Origin: a virus | IMG/VR virus record: IMGVR_UViG_3300025759_000907 | Span: 1 to 20,460 of that record | Length of the DNA: 20,460 bases | Strand: one strand, 5' to 3' | In this document: positions 7,449 to 14,994 of the stretch, piece after piece | How positions within the stretch are numbered: the stretch's first letter is position 1 | How the letters are laid out: every line of letters begins with the position of its first letter | The notes under the pieces: generated by a model | Told to the model about the DNA's origin: nothing | What the model saw: only the letters and a program-made list of their open reading frames with translations | Database searches by the model: none | Translations under genes and position numbers: made by a program

Positions 7449-7892
7449 CTATTTTGGATTAGTTAACAAAACCCAATTTTGATCGTTTTCATTCCAATCA
7501 TAACTATAATCATTATTTTGATCATTTTCTTGTTCAGGTGTCAAAGCTGGTGGTTGTCCTATAGTAGGTTCCCATTTTGCTAATGTTGTATTTTTTACCC
7601 AAGATACATATGGTTTAGGTGGCCAAAATATTTGATTTTCTGAATCCCAAGTGTAACCTACGCCTGCATAGTTTCCTCTAAATGCTCTTGAATTATCTCC
7701 TGATCTATGTTGATTATGAAACGTATTAAAAGAAGTTTTAATCCATAAATGTGATGGCCAATTATTATGTGTTTGTAAATGCTGTTGTCCTAAAGATTCA
7801 TCTTCTATTCCATTGTTTAATAAAATATCATCACTTAAAGTAACAACTTGTAATACTTCATTTTCTTCAGATATTTTTGCAAAATGTGCCAT
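7449..7892 (-). CDS. Conserved phage protein of the MAHFAK type, tail-module associated
   Basis: A 147-residue protein starting MAHFAKISEENEVLQVV, with a central FRGNYAGVGYTWDSENQIFWPPKPYVSW segment and a Trp/Asp/Asn-rich tail (YSYDWNENDQNWVLL). I recall proteins with this exact architecture (MAHFAKV..., AGIGYTYD, PPQPYPSW) in many cyanophages and other marine phages, usually next to tail-fibre genes and without an assigned function. There is no signal peptide or membrane helix. It starts one base after the stop of the glycine-rich fibre gene, with a weak GGAT-type site, and ends at the AT-rich gap before the enzyme cassette. A role as a small virion or fibre-associated protein is inferred from position. 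Confidence 0.8.
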   Translation of the reverse strand: MAHFAKISEENEVLQVVTLSDDILLNNGIEDESLGQQHLQTHNNWPSHLWIKTSFNTFHNQHRSGDNSRAFRGNYAGVGYTWDSENQIFWPPKPYVSWVKNTTLAKWEPTIGQPPALTPEQENDQNNDYSYDWNENDQNWVLLTNPK

Positions 7893-7893
7893 A

Positions 7894-8727
7894 TTAAGCT
7901 ATCCTATATCTTATTATAACTATCCCAGAACAACCAGCAACACCTTGACAAGTTCCACCAAATCCACTGTTTGCTCTTGGTGAAATTGAGTCAGGAGTTC
8001 CTTGACCTGATCTACCTCCACAAGCATATTTTCTTGATGTTCCATCAATACTATTAGTAACTCCAGTAACACCTGATCTAGGACTTGCTCCCGCTGCACC
8101 GGCTCCACCACCTTGACGACCTTCTGGACCAGAACTTTCTCCATTGTTTCCTTGAGGTGGACTTACAGGAGGTGTGTTTCCAGTTCCTCCAGCTACAGGA
8201 GTAGCAGGTGGGCCTCCAGATGATCCTCCTCCCGAACCTCCTGGTCCTCCAGGACCTGTTCCTGATGGTACAGATGCTCCAAAACCACCACCTGCTCCAG
8301 TTAAACCTAATGCTGATGATGGACTACCATTACTCGCTGGATAATAAGGACCTACAGGATTTACTGGTCCACCAGCTCCACCAGCACCTATTGTTACTGG
8401 GTAAGTAGTAACTGGTGTTGGTACATTAGAACCTTGAAGTGGTGCGGGTCCACAACCTGCAGCTCTATAACCACCGGCTCCGCCTGCCCCTCCATATCCA
8501 TATCCCATACCACCGCCGCCACCGACGATTAAATATTCTACTTCATTACCTGTTGGGTCAGTTGATGCTTCTGTTACTTCAAATGTTCCAGGGCTTGTAA
8601 ATGTATGAATTTTATAATCTCCTGATTCTGTTATAGTGCCACCTGTTGCTGTCATAGGTTTAAAACCTGCGCCGCCACGGCCAAATCCTCTTGCTGAGCT
8701 TGCTCCAAATGAACCTAATGTTGGCAT
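7894..8727 (-). CDS. Glycine-rich tail fibre / host-recognition protein
   Basis: A 277-residue protein. Residues 24-66 form a beta-strand lead-in (GDYKIHTFTSPGTFEVTEAS and EVEYLIVGGGGGMG), followed by a long low-complexity glycine/proline/serine region (about 68-265) and the closing strand CSGIVIIRYRIA. This arrangement is typical of phage fibre tips with the glycine-rich domain (PF21722-like as I recall), where a polyglycine-II-type bundle exposes variable loops for receptor binding. The G+C of the gene is locally higher because of Gly and Pro codons. Four cysteines (92, 236, 260, 266) are present. Collagen-like stretches such as GTGPGGPGGSGGG and TPPVSPPQG lie close to a downstream prolyl-hydroxylase-like gene. 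AGGAGG precedes the ATG. Confidence 0.85.
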   Translation of the reverse strand: MPTLGSFGASSARGFGRGGAGFKPMTATGGTITESGDYKIHTFTSPGTFEVTEASTDPTGNEVEYLIVGGGGGMGYGYGGAGGAGGYRAAGCGPAPLQGSNVPTPVTTYPVTIGAGGAGGPVNPVGPYYPASNGSPSSALGLTGAGGGFGASVPSGTGPGGPGGSGGGSSGGPPATPVAGGTGNTPPVSPPQGNNGESSGPEGRQGGGAGAAGASPRSGVTGVTNSIDGTSRKYACGGRSGQGTPDSISPRANSGFGGTCQGVAGCSGIVIIRYRIA

Positions 8728-8745
8728 CTTTCTTTAATCCTCCTA

Positions 8746-9825
8746 TTATGCAAACTGTGTTTGCGATGCAAGTACAGTAAATGTAGCATCTGCAGTTTTA
8801 ATAATTGTATATGTATATGTATCTAATGAATTAGCATTACCTTCAGTAGGTGCTGCTCCGCCTTGCCATTCTGGAGTAACAGATGATCCATCAATTTGAA
8901 ACGCTGAATTATAATAAGCTGTTCCACCTTGAGAAACAATATGAGCTATTGTGATTGACTCACCTGTATCCATAATTGAGTTTAATGAGTTTGAACCATC
9001 TCCTCTAACATTTAAAGTCCAGTTAGCTGATGCATCAGTTGTGAAATTCCATACTGCTTGTGTTAAAACATCATAGTTAACAGTTCCTGTAGCTGCTGTT
9101 GCTTCAGTTGTAACTTTTTCTGCAACACTTTGAATTTTACCTTGACCATTGAAAGTTGCTCTACCAATACCTTTTGGTGTTAAATTTAAATCAATATTTG
9201 TGTCAGTTCCAACTGCTGCAACATCTGGCGCTGACCCAGTTGCCTGGTTAGTTACATCTAAGAAGTTTACAGCTGAAGCTGTTTTTTGAAATCTAATGTA
9301 AGGATTGTTTGAATCATCTTCAATTGCACCTGCATCGTCAATAACAATATCATTACCATTTGTATCTAGTATTCCAGATAGTGATGGAGAAATATCATTT
9401 GAAACTTTTCCAATATTTGAATCTGCAACATCAGTTCCATTTACATATACAAGTTTTGCACCTTTATCAGTAGCTGAGAAAGTTACACCTGTTTGACCAG
9501 AAACTTTTACAGTTACACTAAAAGCACCTGATGTGCTATTTTTAACAATGTAAACTTTATTAGTTACACTTGTTGGAATAGTAACATCAACGTTACCTGT
9601 AATTGTTCCAGTTAATTCGATAACTGCATTTTTACCATTTGAAGTTGCTGCGTTTGTAAATGCAAGAGTTGCACCTGTTGTTGCGTTTAATGCAACTTGT
9701 TCAAAACCAGCGATAGCTTGTTGTACAATTACTAAGTTTGTATTTGTAATATCACCCCATAAACCAGCTTTTTCACCGGTAACCATTAACTCTAGTTTAA
9801 GGTCTGTTGAATAACTTGATGCCAT
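8746..9825 (-). CDS. Phage tail fibre protein (KLELMVTGEKAG type)
   Basis: A 359-residue protein rich in Thr, Ala, Asn and Val. It opens MASSYSTDLKLELMVTGEKA and continues with GLWGDITNTNLVIVQQAIAG, a segment I recall at the N-terminus of fibre proteins in marine phages. Beta-rich repeats follow, with DNTN-type and VTVKVSG strands, and around residue 210 NIDLNLTPKGIGRATFNGQGKI resembles the repeat found in phage fibres carrying oligomerisation segments. The C-terminus (YTYTIIKTADATFTVLASQTQ) is also characteristic. No enzyme motif is visible. AAGGA precedes the ATG. It lies between the WG-repeat LamG protein and the glycine-rich protein, which supports an extended host-binding apparatus. Confidence 0.82.
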   Translation of the reverse strand: MASSYSTDLKLELMVTGEKAGLWGDITNTNLVIVQQAIAGFEQVALNATTGATLAFTNAATSNGKNAVIELTGTITGNVDVTIPTSVTNKVYIVKNSTSGAFSVTVKVSGQTGVTFSATDKGAKLVYVNGTDVADSNIGKVSNDISPSLSGILDTNGNDIVIDDAGAIEDDSNNPYIRFQKTASAVNFLDVTNQATGSAPDVAAVGTDTNIDLNLTPKGIGRATFNGQGKIQSVAEKVTTEATAATGTVNYDVLTQAVWNFTTDASANWTLNVRGDGSNSLNSIMDTGESITIAHIVSQGGTAYYNSAFQIDGSSVTPEWQGGAAPTEGNANSLDTYTYTIIKTADATFTVLASQTQFA

Positions 9826-9860
9826 AATTTTAAATCCTTATATTTTTATATTTACTAAAT

Positions 9861-11663
9861 TTAAGCGGCTGTGTCAATCTCATTCCAAGTGACACTAGTT
9901 CCGGTAGAAACTTCAGTATAAGCTACAGATGTTCCTGTGTCAACAATTTGCCATGCTTGAATATTAGCATTTCCAACTGTTATATTTGCTTGTATTCCAG
10001 TTGGGAAAACTTCTGCCGAAGCACCTGCTACTGCACTATTTAAACTAGTATCTAACTGTTGTCCAGTAATACTTGCAATAGTTACTGCCTCTAATTCAGC
10101 TTGTCCTTGACCTAATCCTAGAGCAATTCTAGGTATATCAGAACCTGTTGAATTAACGATATTTGTAGAACCATTTGCACCGTCAAAATGAAGTAAAGAA
10201 ATAGTATTTCCATCTGCCGTAAATGCTGAAGTAGGAGGTGTAAAGGTTGTTGTATATCTTGCAATATCCGAAGATCTAAACTCATCTATATAGCCATTAA
10301 AGAATTGAGTTTCACCTTCGTTTGTTCCTATTTTATAAGATTGACCTGGATAACTATCTCCACCTGTAGTGTACTGAAGTTTAGCACTTCCATTAATATA
10401 TAAAGTTAAAAGAGTTGCGTTTTGTACTAATGCAAAATGGTTCCATTGATTATTATTGAGACTAGGTGAACTTGTTTGTGCAACAATTGTATTATCTTGA
10501 ATTAATCTTAGTTGTCCAAATTGTGTAAGTGAAAATGCAAAACCTTGACTAGATAAAGAGTTATCCCATAGATATGCATCTTGTGCAAAGTTGGAAGCAT
10601 ATGCAAAAAATTCTATTGTAAAGTCATCTTGAACAACACTTGTAGCTGTTGATTGTACAAAGTCTCCCGTTCCATCTAATAATAAAGATGAAGGTCCAAA
10701 TTTAGCTTGAGCTGTAGATAATTGAGCATCAGCTTCAGCTGTAAATGTTGGTAATATATCATTATTAATTACAACATTAGCATCTCCTTGAACAACTGAT
10801 CCTAAAGCAACTCCTGCAGTTAAACCAATACCAACAACTGTAGCATCTGGACTAGGATCTACTGTTCCTTCAGCTGCTGTTAATTCATTACCTGTTACAG
10901 CTGCAAAAGTTTTAATATCTACATCTGTAACAGATATTCCACCCCATTCATAAGTTCCCCAAGTTAATTCTCCCCAAGCTTCTTGTTCGCCTGAAGATAC
11001 ACCTAAATCAAAACCTGTTAGTGATACTGAAGTCCAAATACCTTGAGCACCCCAAACCTCAGTGCCCCAATCATCTCTACCCCAACCTTGTTCATTAAAT
11101 GCTGTAACTGTACCAACACCAACATTTAATTGTTGACCTGTAGCTTCTGCATCAGGTTCAGCATCTACTGTTCCTTCTGCTACTGTTAGATTTGGTAATG
11201 GGTTTTCACTTAAGAAAATTTCTGTTGCTGTAATAATTAATGGATCACCGGTAGATAAATTTACTTGTTCGCCTAAAAGTTCTGGTTGAACATCAATAGT
11301 AACTGACCCAGTTCCTACACCTACATCTAAACCTATACCTGTAATTAAAACATCACCTTGGATACCCCAAGCGTTTTCACCAAAAGTTAATCTTCCCCAA
11401 CCTGAATTAATTTCACCGGAGATACCAACATTGTTTAATGAAGAATTTAATCCAAGACCAGTTAGTGAAACTGTTCTGTTTTCGTAATTTGCATTCCAAG
11501 AAAGACTACCCCAACTTGATCTACCCCAACCATCAACAGGTACAAATTGAGCACCACCTGGAGTAGGCATAGAAAGCCCTTGACCAGAAAGTGAAACTAC
11601 TGCATCACTTTGTTGACCCCAATCACCTATGCCCCAAGTATTTTCACCCCAAGCGTTAGCCAT
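9861..11663 (-). CDS. Tail fibre/adhesin with WG triads and a LamG-like domain
   Basis: A 600-residue virion-type protein. Five aromatic-glycine triads at five-residue pitch occur at W5/W10/W15, W46/W51/W56, W89/F94/W99, W194/W199/W204 and W230/W235/W240. Between them run divergent TGxxL-x-VGxGTV repeats (for example TGQQLNVGVGTVTAF and TGNELTAAEGTVDPSPDA). Residues about 320-485 form a concanavalin-A/LamG-like lectin domain with DDFTIEFFAYAS, QWNHFALVQN, LTLYINGSAKL, NGYIDEFRSSDIARYT and FTPPTSAF. The C-terminus repeats TGTSVAYTEV / TGTSVTWNEI. LamG domains bind carbohydrate, so a receptor-binding or virion-adhesin role is likely. The Shine-Dalgarno lies in a small hairpin next to the start. 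Confidence 0.85.
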   Translation of the reverse strand: MANAWGENTWGIGDWGQQSDAVVSLSGQGLSMPTPGGAQFVPVDGWGRSSWGSLSWNANYENRTVSLTGLGLNSSLNNVGISGEINSGWGRLTFGENAWGIQGDVLITGIGLDVGVGTGSVTIDVQPELLGEQVNLSTGDPLIITATEIFLSENPLPNLTVAEGTVDAEPDAEATGQQLNVGVGTVTAFNEQGWGRDDWGTEVWGAQGIWTSVSLTGFDLGVSSGEQEAWGELTWGTYEWGGISVTDVDIKTFAAVTGNELTAAEGTVDPSPDATVVGIGLTAGVALGSVVQGDANVVINNDILPTFTAEADAQLSTAQAKFGPSSLLLDGTGDFVQSTATSVVQDDFTIEFFAYASNFAQDAYLWDNSLSSQGFAFSLTQFGQLRLIQDNTIVAQTSSPSLNNNQWNHFALVQNATLLTLYINGSAKLQYTTGGDSYPGQSYKIGTNEGETQFFNGYIDEFRSSDIARYTTTFTPPTSAFTADGNTISLLHFDGANGSTNIVNSTGSDIPRIALGLGQGQAELEAVTIASITGQQLDTSLNSAVAGASAEVFPTGIQANITVGNANIQAWQIVDTGTSVAYTEVSTGTSVTWNEIDTAA

Positions 11664-11683
11664 AATAGGAAAGACCTCCTATT
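11664..11683 (-). promoter_or_regulatory. Hairpin containing the ribosome binding site of the WG/LamG gene
   Basis: Between the stop of the upstream gene and the ATG at 11663 the minus strand reads AATAGGA, a six-base loop GGTCTT, and TCCTATT: a perfect seven-base-pair inverted repeat directly touching the start codon and overlapping the TAA stop. The GGAGG core (11679-11675) is split between stem and loop, so it would be partly masked when folded. The stem is AU-rich and short, and ribosomes finishing the upstream gene would melt it. Confidence 0.4.
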
Positions 11684-12125
11684 ACGCGTTACCAATTCTA
11701 AGAATCGCTGCTGATGTTGTGAAAGCTGGGAACTGAATTGTAAATGTTCCTGAAGTTGCTGTTTTGTCTGCACCAAAATCTAATACTGCAACTGCCGCAT
11801 TGGAAGTTGAAGTGTTATAAATTAATGCACCTCTAGCTGTAATTGTAACACCAGTAAAAGATAAATCCGCAAAGTCCACAATTGCAACTCCTGATGCAAC
11901 TGAAGTACTTGGATTTGGTTTTACTAATGCTCCTCCACCTGCAGTATACTGACCAGAAGCCGGAACTTCGTTAGTCGATGTGTATGCTGTAGTAGCAGAG
12001 TTTAATGTTGCAGCTGAAGTATACAAAGCAAGTTTAAAATTATCACCACCAGAAAATTGAAAATCATGTTTTCCTTCTAGTAATTCCTTTTTAAAACTAT
12101 TTGCAACCGCTTGTGTTATTGCCAT
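11682..12125 (-). CDS. Small virion structural protein, tail/fibre module
   Basis: A 147-residue Ala/Thr/Ser-rich beta protein. It begins MAITQAVANSFKKELLEGKH, then FKLALYTSAATLNSATTAYT, GGGALVKPNPSTSVASGVAIVDFADLSF and ends with a TIQFPAFTTSAAILRI strand. I recall the N-terminal layout (VANSFKKELLxGxHDF followed by KLALYTS) from many environmental marine phage contigs and cyanophages as a structural protein near tail genes. There is no enzymatic motif, no signal peptide and no membrane helix. AGGAG lies 6-7 bases before the ATG. It lies between the neck adaptor gene and the large WG/LamG fibre gene. Specific function in the virion is unknown. Confidence 0.75.
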   Translation of the reverse strand: MAITQAVANSFKKELLEGKHDFQFSGGDNFKLALYTSAATLNSATTAYTSTNEVPASGQYTAGGGALVKPNPSTSVASGVAIVDFADLSFTGVTITARGALIYNTSTSNAAVAVLDFGADKTATSGTFTIQFPAFTTSAAILRIGNA

Positions 12126-12137
12126 TTTTTACTCCTA

Positions 12138-12803
12138 TTATTGTGTTTTAGGAAGTCGAGGTGAACCACTTTGGTATTCATCTCTTCTTCTTCTTCCCAT
12201 TTGTTCTACTGTAAATCCTTCGAGAGCCTGTTTATATTTTCCTTCGTAGAACTGGATCATATCAGGTGGTCCTTTTAAGAACCCGTAAGCCTCTACTAAA
12301 CATGCATACAAAAGTCCGTTAGGGAATTCTTTACTTAAGTATGTTTCAGTATTACTACTTGATAATTGAGTTGGTTTCAAGATATAATTTATCTGCATAT
12401 TGTAATTTTGATCTGGTGTTGGAGCTAACACAATTGTGTTTTCATCCCAATATGAGTAATATTTTGGTAGTCCCTGGACTCCCGTTGGGTTATACTCGGA
12501 TATAAAGTTAGTGTCTCTGTATTCTAGAAACGAGCGGCTAGAGTTATCTGCTCCACCTGTAGAGTTAGTGATTTGAGCTGATCTAATAACCAATGTTTCA
12601 TCATTAACTAAAGGTGTATTTACATATCTTTGACCAGCAACAATATCAGCTTGAGCATATTGTCTATTATTATCTGAATCAACATCTCTTAAAATTCTAA
12701 ATTCAGCATCAGATATAAATCCATCTACAATAGTAGCTGTAAATACATTTGAATCTACTTCAGTGTAATCTCTAAGTTTTTGTACTAATTCTGCGTATGT
12801 CAT
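12138..12803 (-). CDS. Head-tail adaptor-like protein (SU10/gp11 type)
   Basis: A 221-residue protein starting MTYAELVQKLRDYTEVDSN with a helical N-terminal region (residues 2-50, including FISDAEFRILRDVD), a beta middle with LPKYYSYWDENTIVLAPTP and INYILKPTQLSS, and a C-terminal helical segment ending in a basic GRRRRDEYQSG. This helix-beta-helix order is what I associate with podovirus head-tail adaptor proteins (SU10-type adaptor, related to the T7 gp11 fold), which form a ring beneath the portal. It starts at ATG 12803, overlapping the upstream stop as ATGA. It appears distantly related in layout to the 13290-14018 product. Which of the two directly contacts the portal cannot be decided here. 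Confidence 0.7.
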   Translation of the reverse strand: MTYAELVQKLRDYTEVDSNVFTATIVDGFISDAEFRILRDVDSDNNRQYAQADIVAGQRYVNTPLVNDETLVIRSAQITNSTGGADNSSRSFLEYRDTNFISEYNPTGVQGLPKYYSYWDENTIVLAPTPDQNYNMQINYILKPTQLSSSNTETYLSKEFPNGLLYACLVEAYGFLKGPPDMIQFYEGKYKQALEGFTVEQMGRRRRDEYQSGSPRLPKTQ

Positions 12804-13297
12804 GGTGTTAATGTAACAGGTCCTGCTGTAACTGTCATTCCTCCAAATTTTCCTGATACAGTAGGCGTACTTCCTAAATCAAAAGTATAATTATCTGTAC
12901 CCGTTACTGTTATACTAAATCCTGATGCATTTTCAAATAAAGAATAAGCTAATCCTCCAGGACTTCCATCAACATTTCTAAATACAACTATATCTCCTGT
13001 TGTTCTTCCATGCGAAGGTTCAAAAACATTAATAGTGCTATTACCAGAAGTAATAATAAAAGGGTTAGGTTGTAATAATGGATCTGTCTGTGGTTCTGTT
13101 CTATCCGGTCTAGCATTTGATAATCCTTGTGGATCAGCTGTGTGTGGTTTTGGTTCTAATTGCGGATGTTTTCTTTCAAATTCTGAAATATGTACTCTTG
13201 CACCATTCCATTCTTTTACCATTTCTTTATATGGAAATTCCATACCTGATCTATCAGATATAAATTTAGCATTTTTTCCTGAAGCAGTATTAGACAC
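12800..13297 (-). CDS. Conserved virion-module protein with SDRSGMEFPYKEM motif
   Basis: A 165-residue protein starting at GTG 13297, which overlaps the upstream stop by 8 bases. An in-frame ATG 19 codons later would remove the conserved start. The N-terminal part (KFISDRSGMEFPYKEMVKEW followed by NGARVHISEFERKHPQLEPK) is a segment I recall from many marine phage structural regions, always before or between neck genes. Residues 85-165 form a beta domain (NPFIITSGNSTINVFEPSHG, DIVVFRNVDGSPGG, FSITVTGTDNYTFDL). The first part could be a disordered or zinc-free hook onto the neck ring, but no function is known to me. The gene ends with an ATGA overlap with the adaptor gene. Confidence 0.72.
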   Translation of the reverse strand: MSNTASGKNAKFISDRSGMEFPYKEMVKEWNGARVHISEFERKHPQLEPKPHTADPQGLSNARPDRTEPQTDPLLQPNPFIITSGNSTINVFEPSHGRTTGDIVVFRNVDGSPGGLAYSLFENASGFSITVTGTDNYTFDLGSTPTVSGKFGGMTVTAGPVTLTP

Positions 13298-14018
13298 TTG
13301 GATAATACACCTTCGGACTTATGTACGAGCTGCTAGAAGAGCCGTCTTCTTGTAGTGCTCTTTGAAGTTCATCTTCATATAATAATTTTAATTCTTGAGT
13401 TCTTTGTGGAGCAAATTTTTGTGAAAGATAATATGAAAGTCCTGATACCATACAAGGAACAAATCTATAAGGTACATCTGTTGCATTAGTATAATCACCT
13501 ACATCTTGAATTCTTTTAACATAATAATAATTAATTGTATTTCCAGCCTCTGTTGATCCTGGAGTTAAGTATAGAGTAATAGTTACTTTATCTATAAATC
13601 TTTGTACAAAATATTGTGTTGGAGTTCCTTCATTAGTTTTATTTGATAATGATTGATATTCTGATCTTGAAATTTTTGTTAAAGGAAAATCTACAGAAGA
13701 AGAATTTCTGTAAGCTGCTTCTAATATATCATCAACACCATATATTGCTGTAGCATCAGAAGTACCATCACTTGTTGATCTAAACATTGTATATTCTGCC
13801 TGACCATCAACTAATGTAATTGAATTATTTGCAACTTCCCAATAATGTAAACCTCTGTTCGCCCATTCTTGAAACATAATATTTAAAGAACGTCTTGCAG
13901 ATTTTAAATTAAATCCTGAATTTGGTTGTAAACCAATTCTCTCATAAGCTTCTTCTACAATTTCATCAATAGAAAAAGTTTTATCAAAAGTATATGTTCC
14001 AGAAGTAGTGTTAGCCAT
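13290..14018 (-). CDS. P22 gp4-like neck/tail accessory factor
   Basis: A 242-residue protein. The N-terminal helical part (FSIDEIVEEAYERIGLQPNS followed by FNLKSARRSLNIMFQEWANRGLHYW) is the pattern of P22 gp4-like packaged-DNA stabilisation/adaptor proteins: two helices with an IxxEAYxRxG start and an aromatic end. It continues with a beta region (NSITLVDGQAEYTM, TLYLTPGS, NYYYVKRIQDVG) and a C-terminal helix (PYRFVPCMVSGLSYYLSQKF, LKLLYEDELQRALQED) of the type that packs against the portal. P22 gp4 is 166 residues, so this one is longer. It pairs functionally with the gp10-like hub at 612-2549. GGAGG lies 6 bases upstream of the ATG. Confidence 0.78.
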   Translation of the reverse strand: MANTTSGTYTFDKTFSIDEIVEEAYERIGLQPNSGFNLKSARRSLNIMFQEWANRGLHYWEVANNSITLVDGQAEYTMFRSTSDGTSDATAIYGVDDILEAAYRNSSSVDFPLTKISRSEYQSLSNKTNEGTPTQYFVQRFIDKVTITLYLTPGSTEAGNTINYYYVKRIQDVGDYTNATDVPYRFVPCMVSGLSYYLSQKFAPQRTQELKLLYEDELQRALQEDGSSSSSYISPKVYYPSV

Positions 14019-14026
14019 TAAGCCTC

Positions 14027-14302
14027 CTACTTATCGTATACGACTGTTACTGTACCAACTAAATCAGTTACAAAAAGTCCATCTTCAAAAAGAATTCCAT
14101 CTTCTGCAAGATTGTATGCAAATACATCACCTGCAGGTGCATCAACTTGAAAATAATTAGATCCTGTTGTTCCGTTCAATAATGTAGCTGCAGCTGCAGT
14201 TGTAGTATTAGGTGCTCCAAGAATAATTCCTCTTAATCTTGTTCTACCCGCAAATACTAAACCATCAGCAGCTTTTCGTGTTGCTTTAACATCTGATTTC
14301 AT
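14027..14302 (-). CDS. Small virion-module protein, unknown function
   Basis: A 91-residue protein starting MKSDVKATRKAADGLVFAGR, with a TRLRGIILGAPNTTTAAAAT stretch and beta strands at the C-terminus (GILFEDGLFVTDLVGTVTVVYD). The N-terminal basic part and the hydrophobic beta remainder suggest a small capsid- or tail-tube-associated protein. There is no signal peptide or long membrane helix. An AGGAG site precedes the ATG, and upstream lies a UUCG-type hairpin, so the gene may be expressed less than the preceding one. The next gene starts 8 bases after its stop. I do not recognise a family with certainty. Confidence 0.7.
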   Translation of the reverse strand: MKSDVKATRKAADGLVFAGRTRLRGIILGAPNTTTAAAATLLNGTTGSNYFQVDAPAGDVFAYNLAEDGILFEDGLFVTDLVGTVTVVYDK

Positions 14303-14326
14303 ATTTTAATCTCCTAAAAATTTATA

Positions 14327-14346
14327 GGAGCCCCCGAAGGAGCTCC
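14327..14346 (-). terminator. UUCG-loop hairpin, partial terminator or mRNA stabiliser
   Basis: The minus strand folds into an 8-bp stem (GGAGCTCC / GGGGCTCC, one G-U pair) around a UUCG tetraloop, an exceptionally stable hairpin. The run of five Ts comes only about seven bases after the stem (TATAAATTTTT), so termination is likely partial. It sits just after the stop of the 14355-14879 gene and before the next ribosome site, a position suited to 3'-end protection of an abundant message with readthrough. Confidence 0.6.
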
Positions 14347-14354
14347 AGTAATTA

Positions 14355-14879
14355 TTATGCGTCAGCGAATACTGTAGCTGTATTACCTGCAGTAGTTGTG
14401 CAGATATTCATACCTTCTACTAAGTATTTAGCTGTATCAATCGCTGTAACTTTTATGACTGAACCAACTTTACCACCAGTAGTAGTTCCGTTGAAAGTCA
14501 TAACATCATTGGTTGCAGCTGGTATAAAAGTCACAACAGCGTTATCTGTTGTATTGACATTTGTAACCGAACCAAGGAACTTGTCAGTACCATCTGTTTT
14601 AATATCCAAATCAGTTGCAGCAGTTTCAATAAAGAAAGTGTAAGTTGCACCTAAGTTATTTGGGTTATTAACATCATTTGGACCTGCAACAGCTGAATCA
14701 GCGGAAGCATTGATTGAAGGTAAAGTTATTTTTCCGTCAGCGTCGTTGACTTTAATAACTCTTCCTGCGTAGTCAGCAACTGTAATAGATCCACTTGTGA
14801 AATCTTTAGTTGCTCCAACACCAGCACCAATAAATCCATTTAAAGATTGTACTGGTCCTGAAAACGTAGTTTTTGCCAT
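14355..14879 (-). CDS. Virion structural protein, probable abundant capsid/tail component
   Basis: A 174-residue Ala/Thr/Val/Asp-rich beta protein beginning MAKTTFSGPVQSLNGFIGAG. It contains GSITVADYAGRVIKVNDADG, an IETAATDLDIKTDGTDKF strand pair and GGKVGSVIKVTAIDTAKYLV before a short C-terminal part. There is no enzyme motif or membrane segment. I recall MAKTTFSGPVxSxNGF starts in marine phage structural regions. It has its own candidate promoter, a structured leader and an AGGAGG site, and a stable hairpin after the stop, all consistent with high expression, as expected for a decoration or tube protein. Function is inferred from context only. Confidence 0.78.
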   Translation of the reverse strand: MAKTTFSGPVQSLNGFIGAGVGATKDFTSGSITVADYAGRVIKVNDADGKITLPSINASADSAVAGPNDVNNPNNLGATYTFFIETAATDLDIKTDGTDKFLGSVTNVNTTDNAVVTFIPAATNDVMTFNGTTTGGKVGSVIKVTAIDTAKYLVEGMNICTTTAGNTATVFADA

Positions 14880-14900
14880 AGTAGTATCCTCCTAGTTATT

Positions 14901-14943
14901 TCTACACAGTCTCTAGGCCGTCGACTATACGCGTCTATGTAGA
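14901..14943 (-). promoter_or_regulatory. Structured 5' leader hairpin
   Basis: Arms TCTACATAG (14943-14935) and CTGTGTAGA (14909-14901) pair over 9 bases with one T-G wobble, enclosing a 25-base loop rich in CpG-containing sites (ACGCGT, GTCGAC). It lies between the candidate promoter and the AGGAGG site (14893-14888) of the 14355-14879 gene, leaving the ribosome site free. Likely an mRNA-stabilising or regulatory leader. Confidence 0.4.
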
Positions 14944-14965
14944 ATAATTTATGTATAGTAGTTAA

Positions 14966-14994
14966 TTTATATATGAAATTATTAAAGAGTGCAA
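14966..14994 (-). promoter_or_regulatory. Candidate sigma70-like promoter
   Basis: On the minus strand, TTGCAC (14994-14989), a 17-base spacer and TATAAA (14971-14966) have the spacing and a good -10 element of a host housekeeping promoter (the -35 matches 3/6, including TTG). Transcription would begin near 14960, leaving a leader of about 80 bases before the ATG at 14879. It lies in the longest intergenic gap of the window (14880-15040). Confidence 0.5.

Noticed and set aside
7920-8408. Val/Glu/Leu-rich small frames on both strands in the glycine-rich gene
   Set aside because: These are alternative frames of repeated Gly/Pro codons (GGW/CCW) in the fibre gene and have no independent signals.
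8150-8530. Apparent tandem DNA repeats
   Set aside because: The repetitive look comes from irregular Gly and Pro codons of the glycine-rich domain; no fixed repeat unit or CRISPR-like spacer structure is present.
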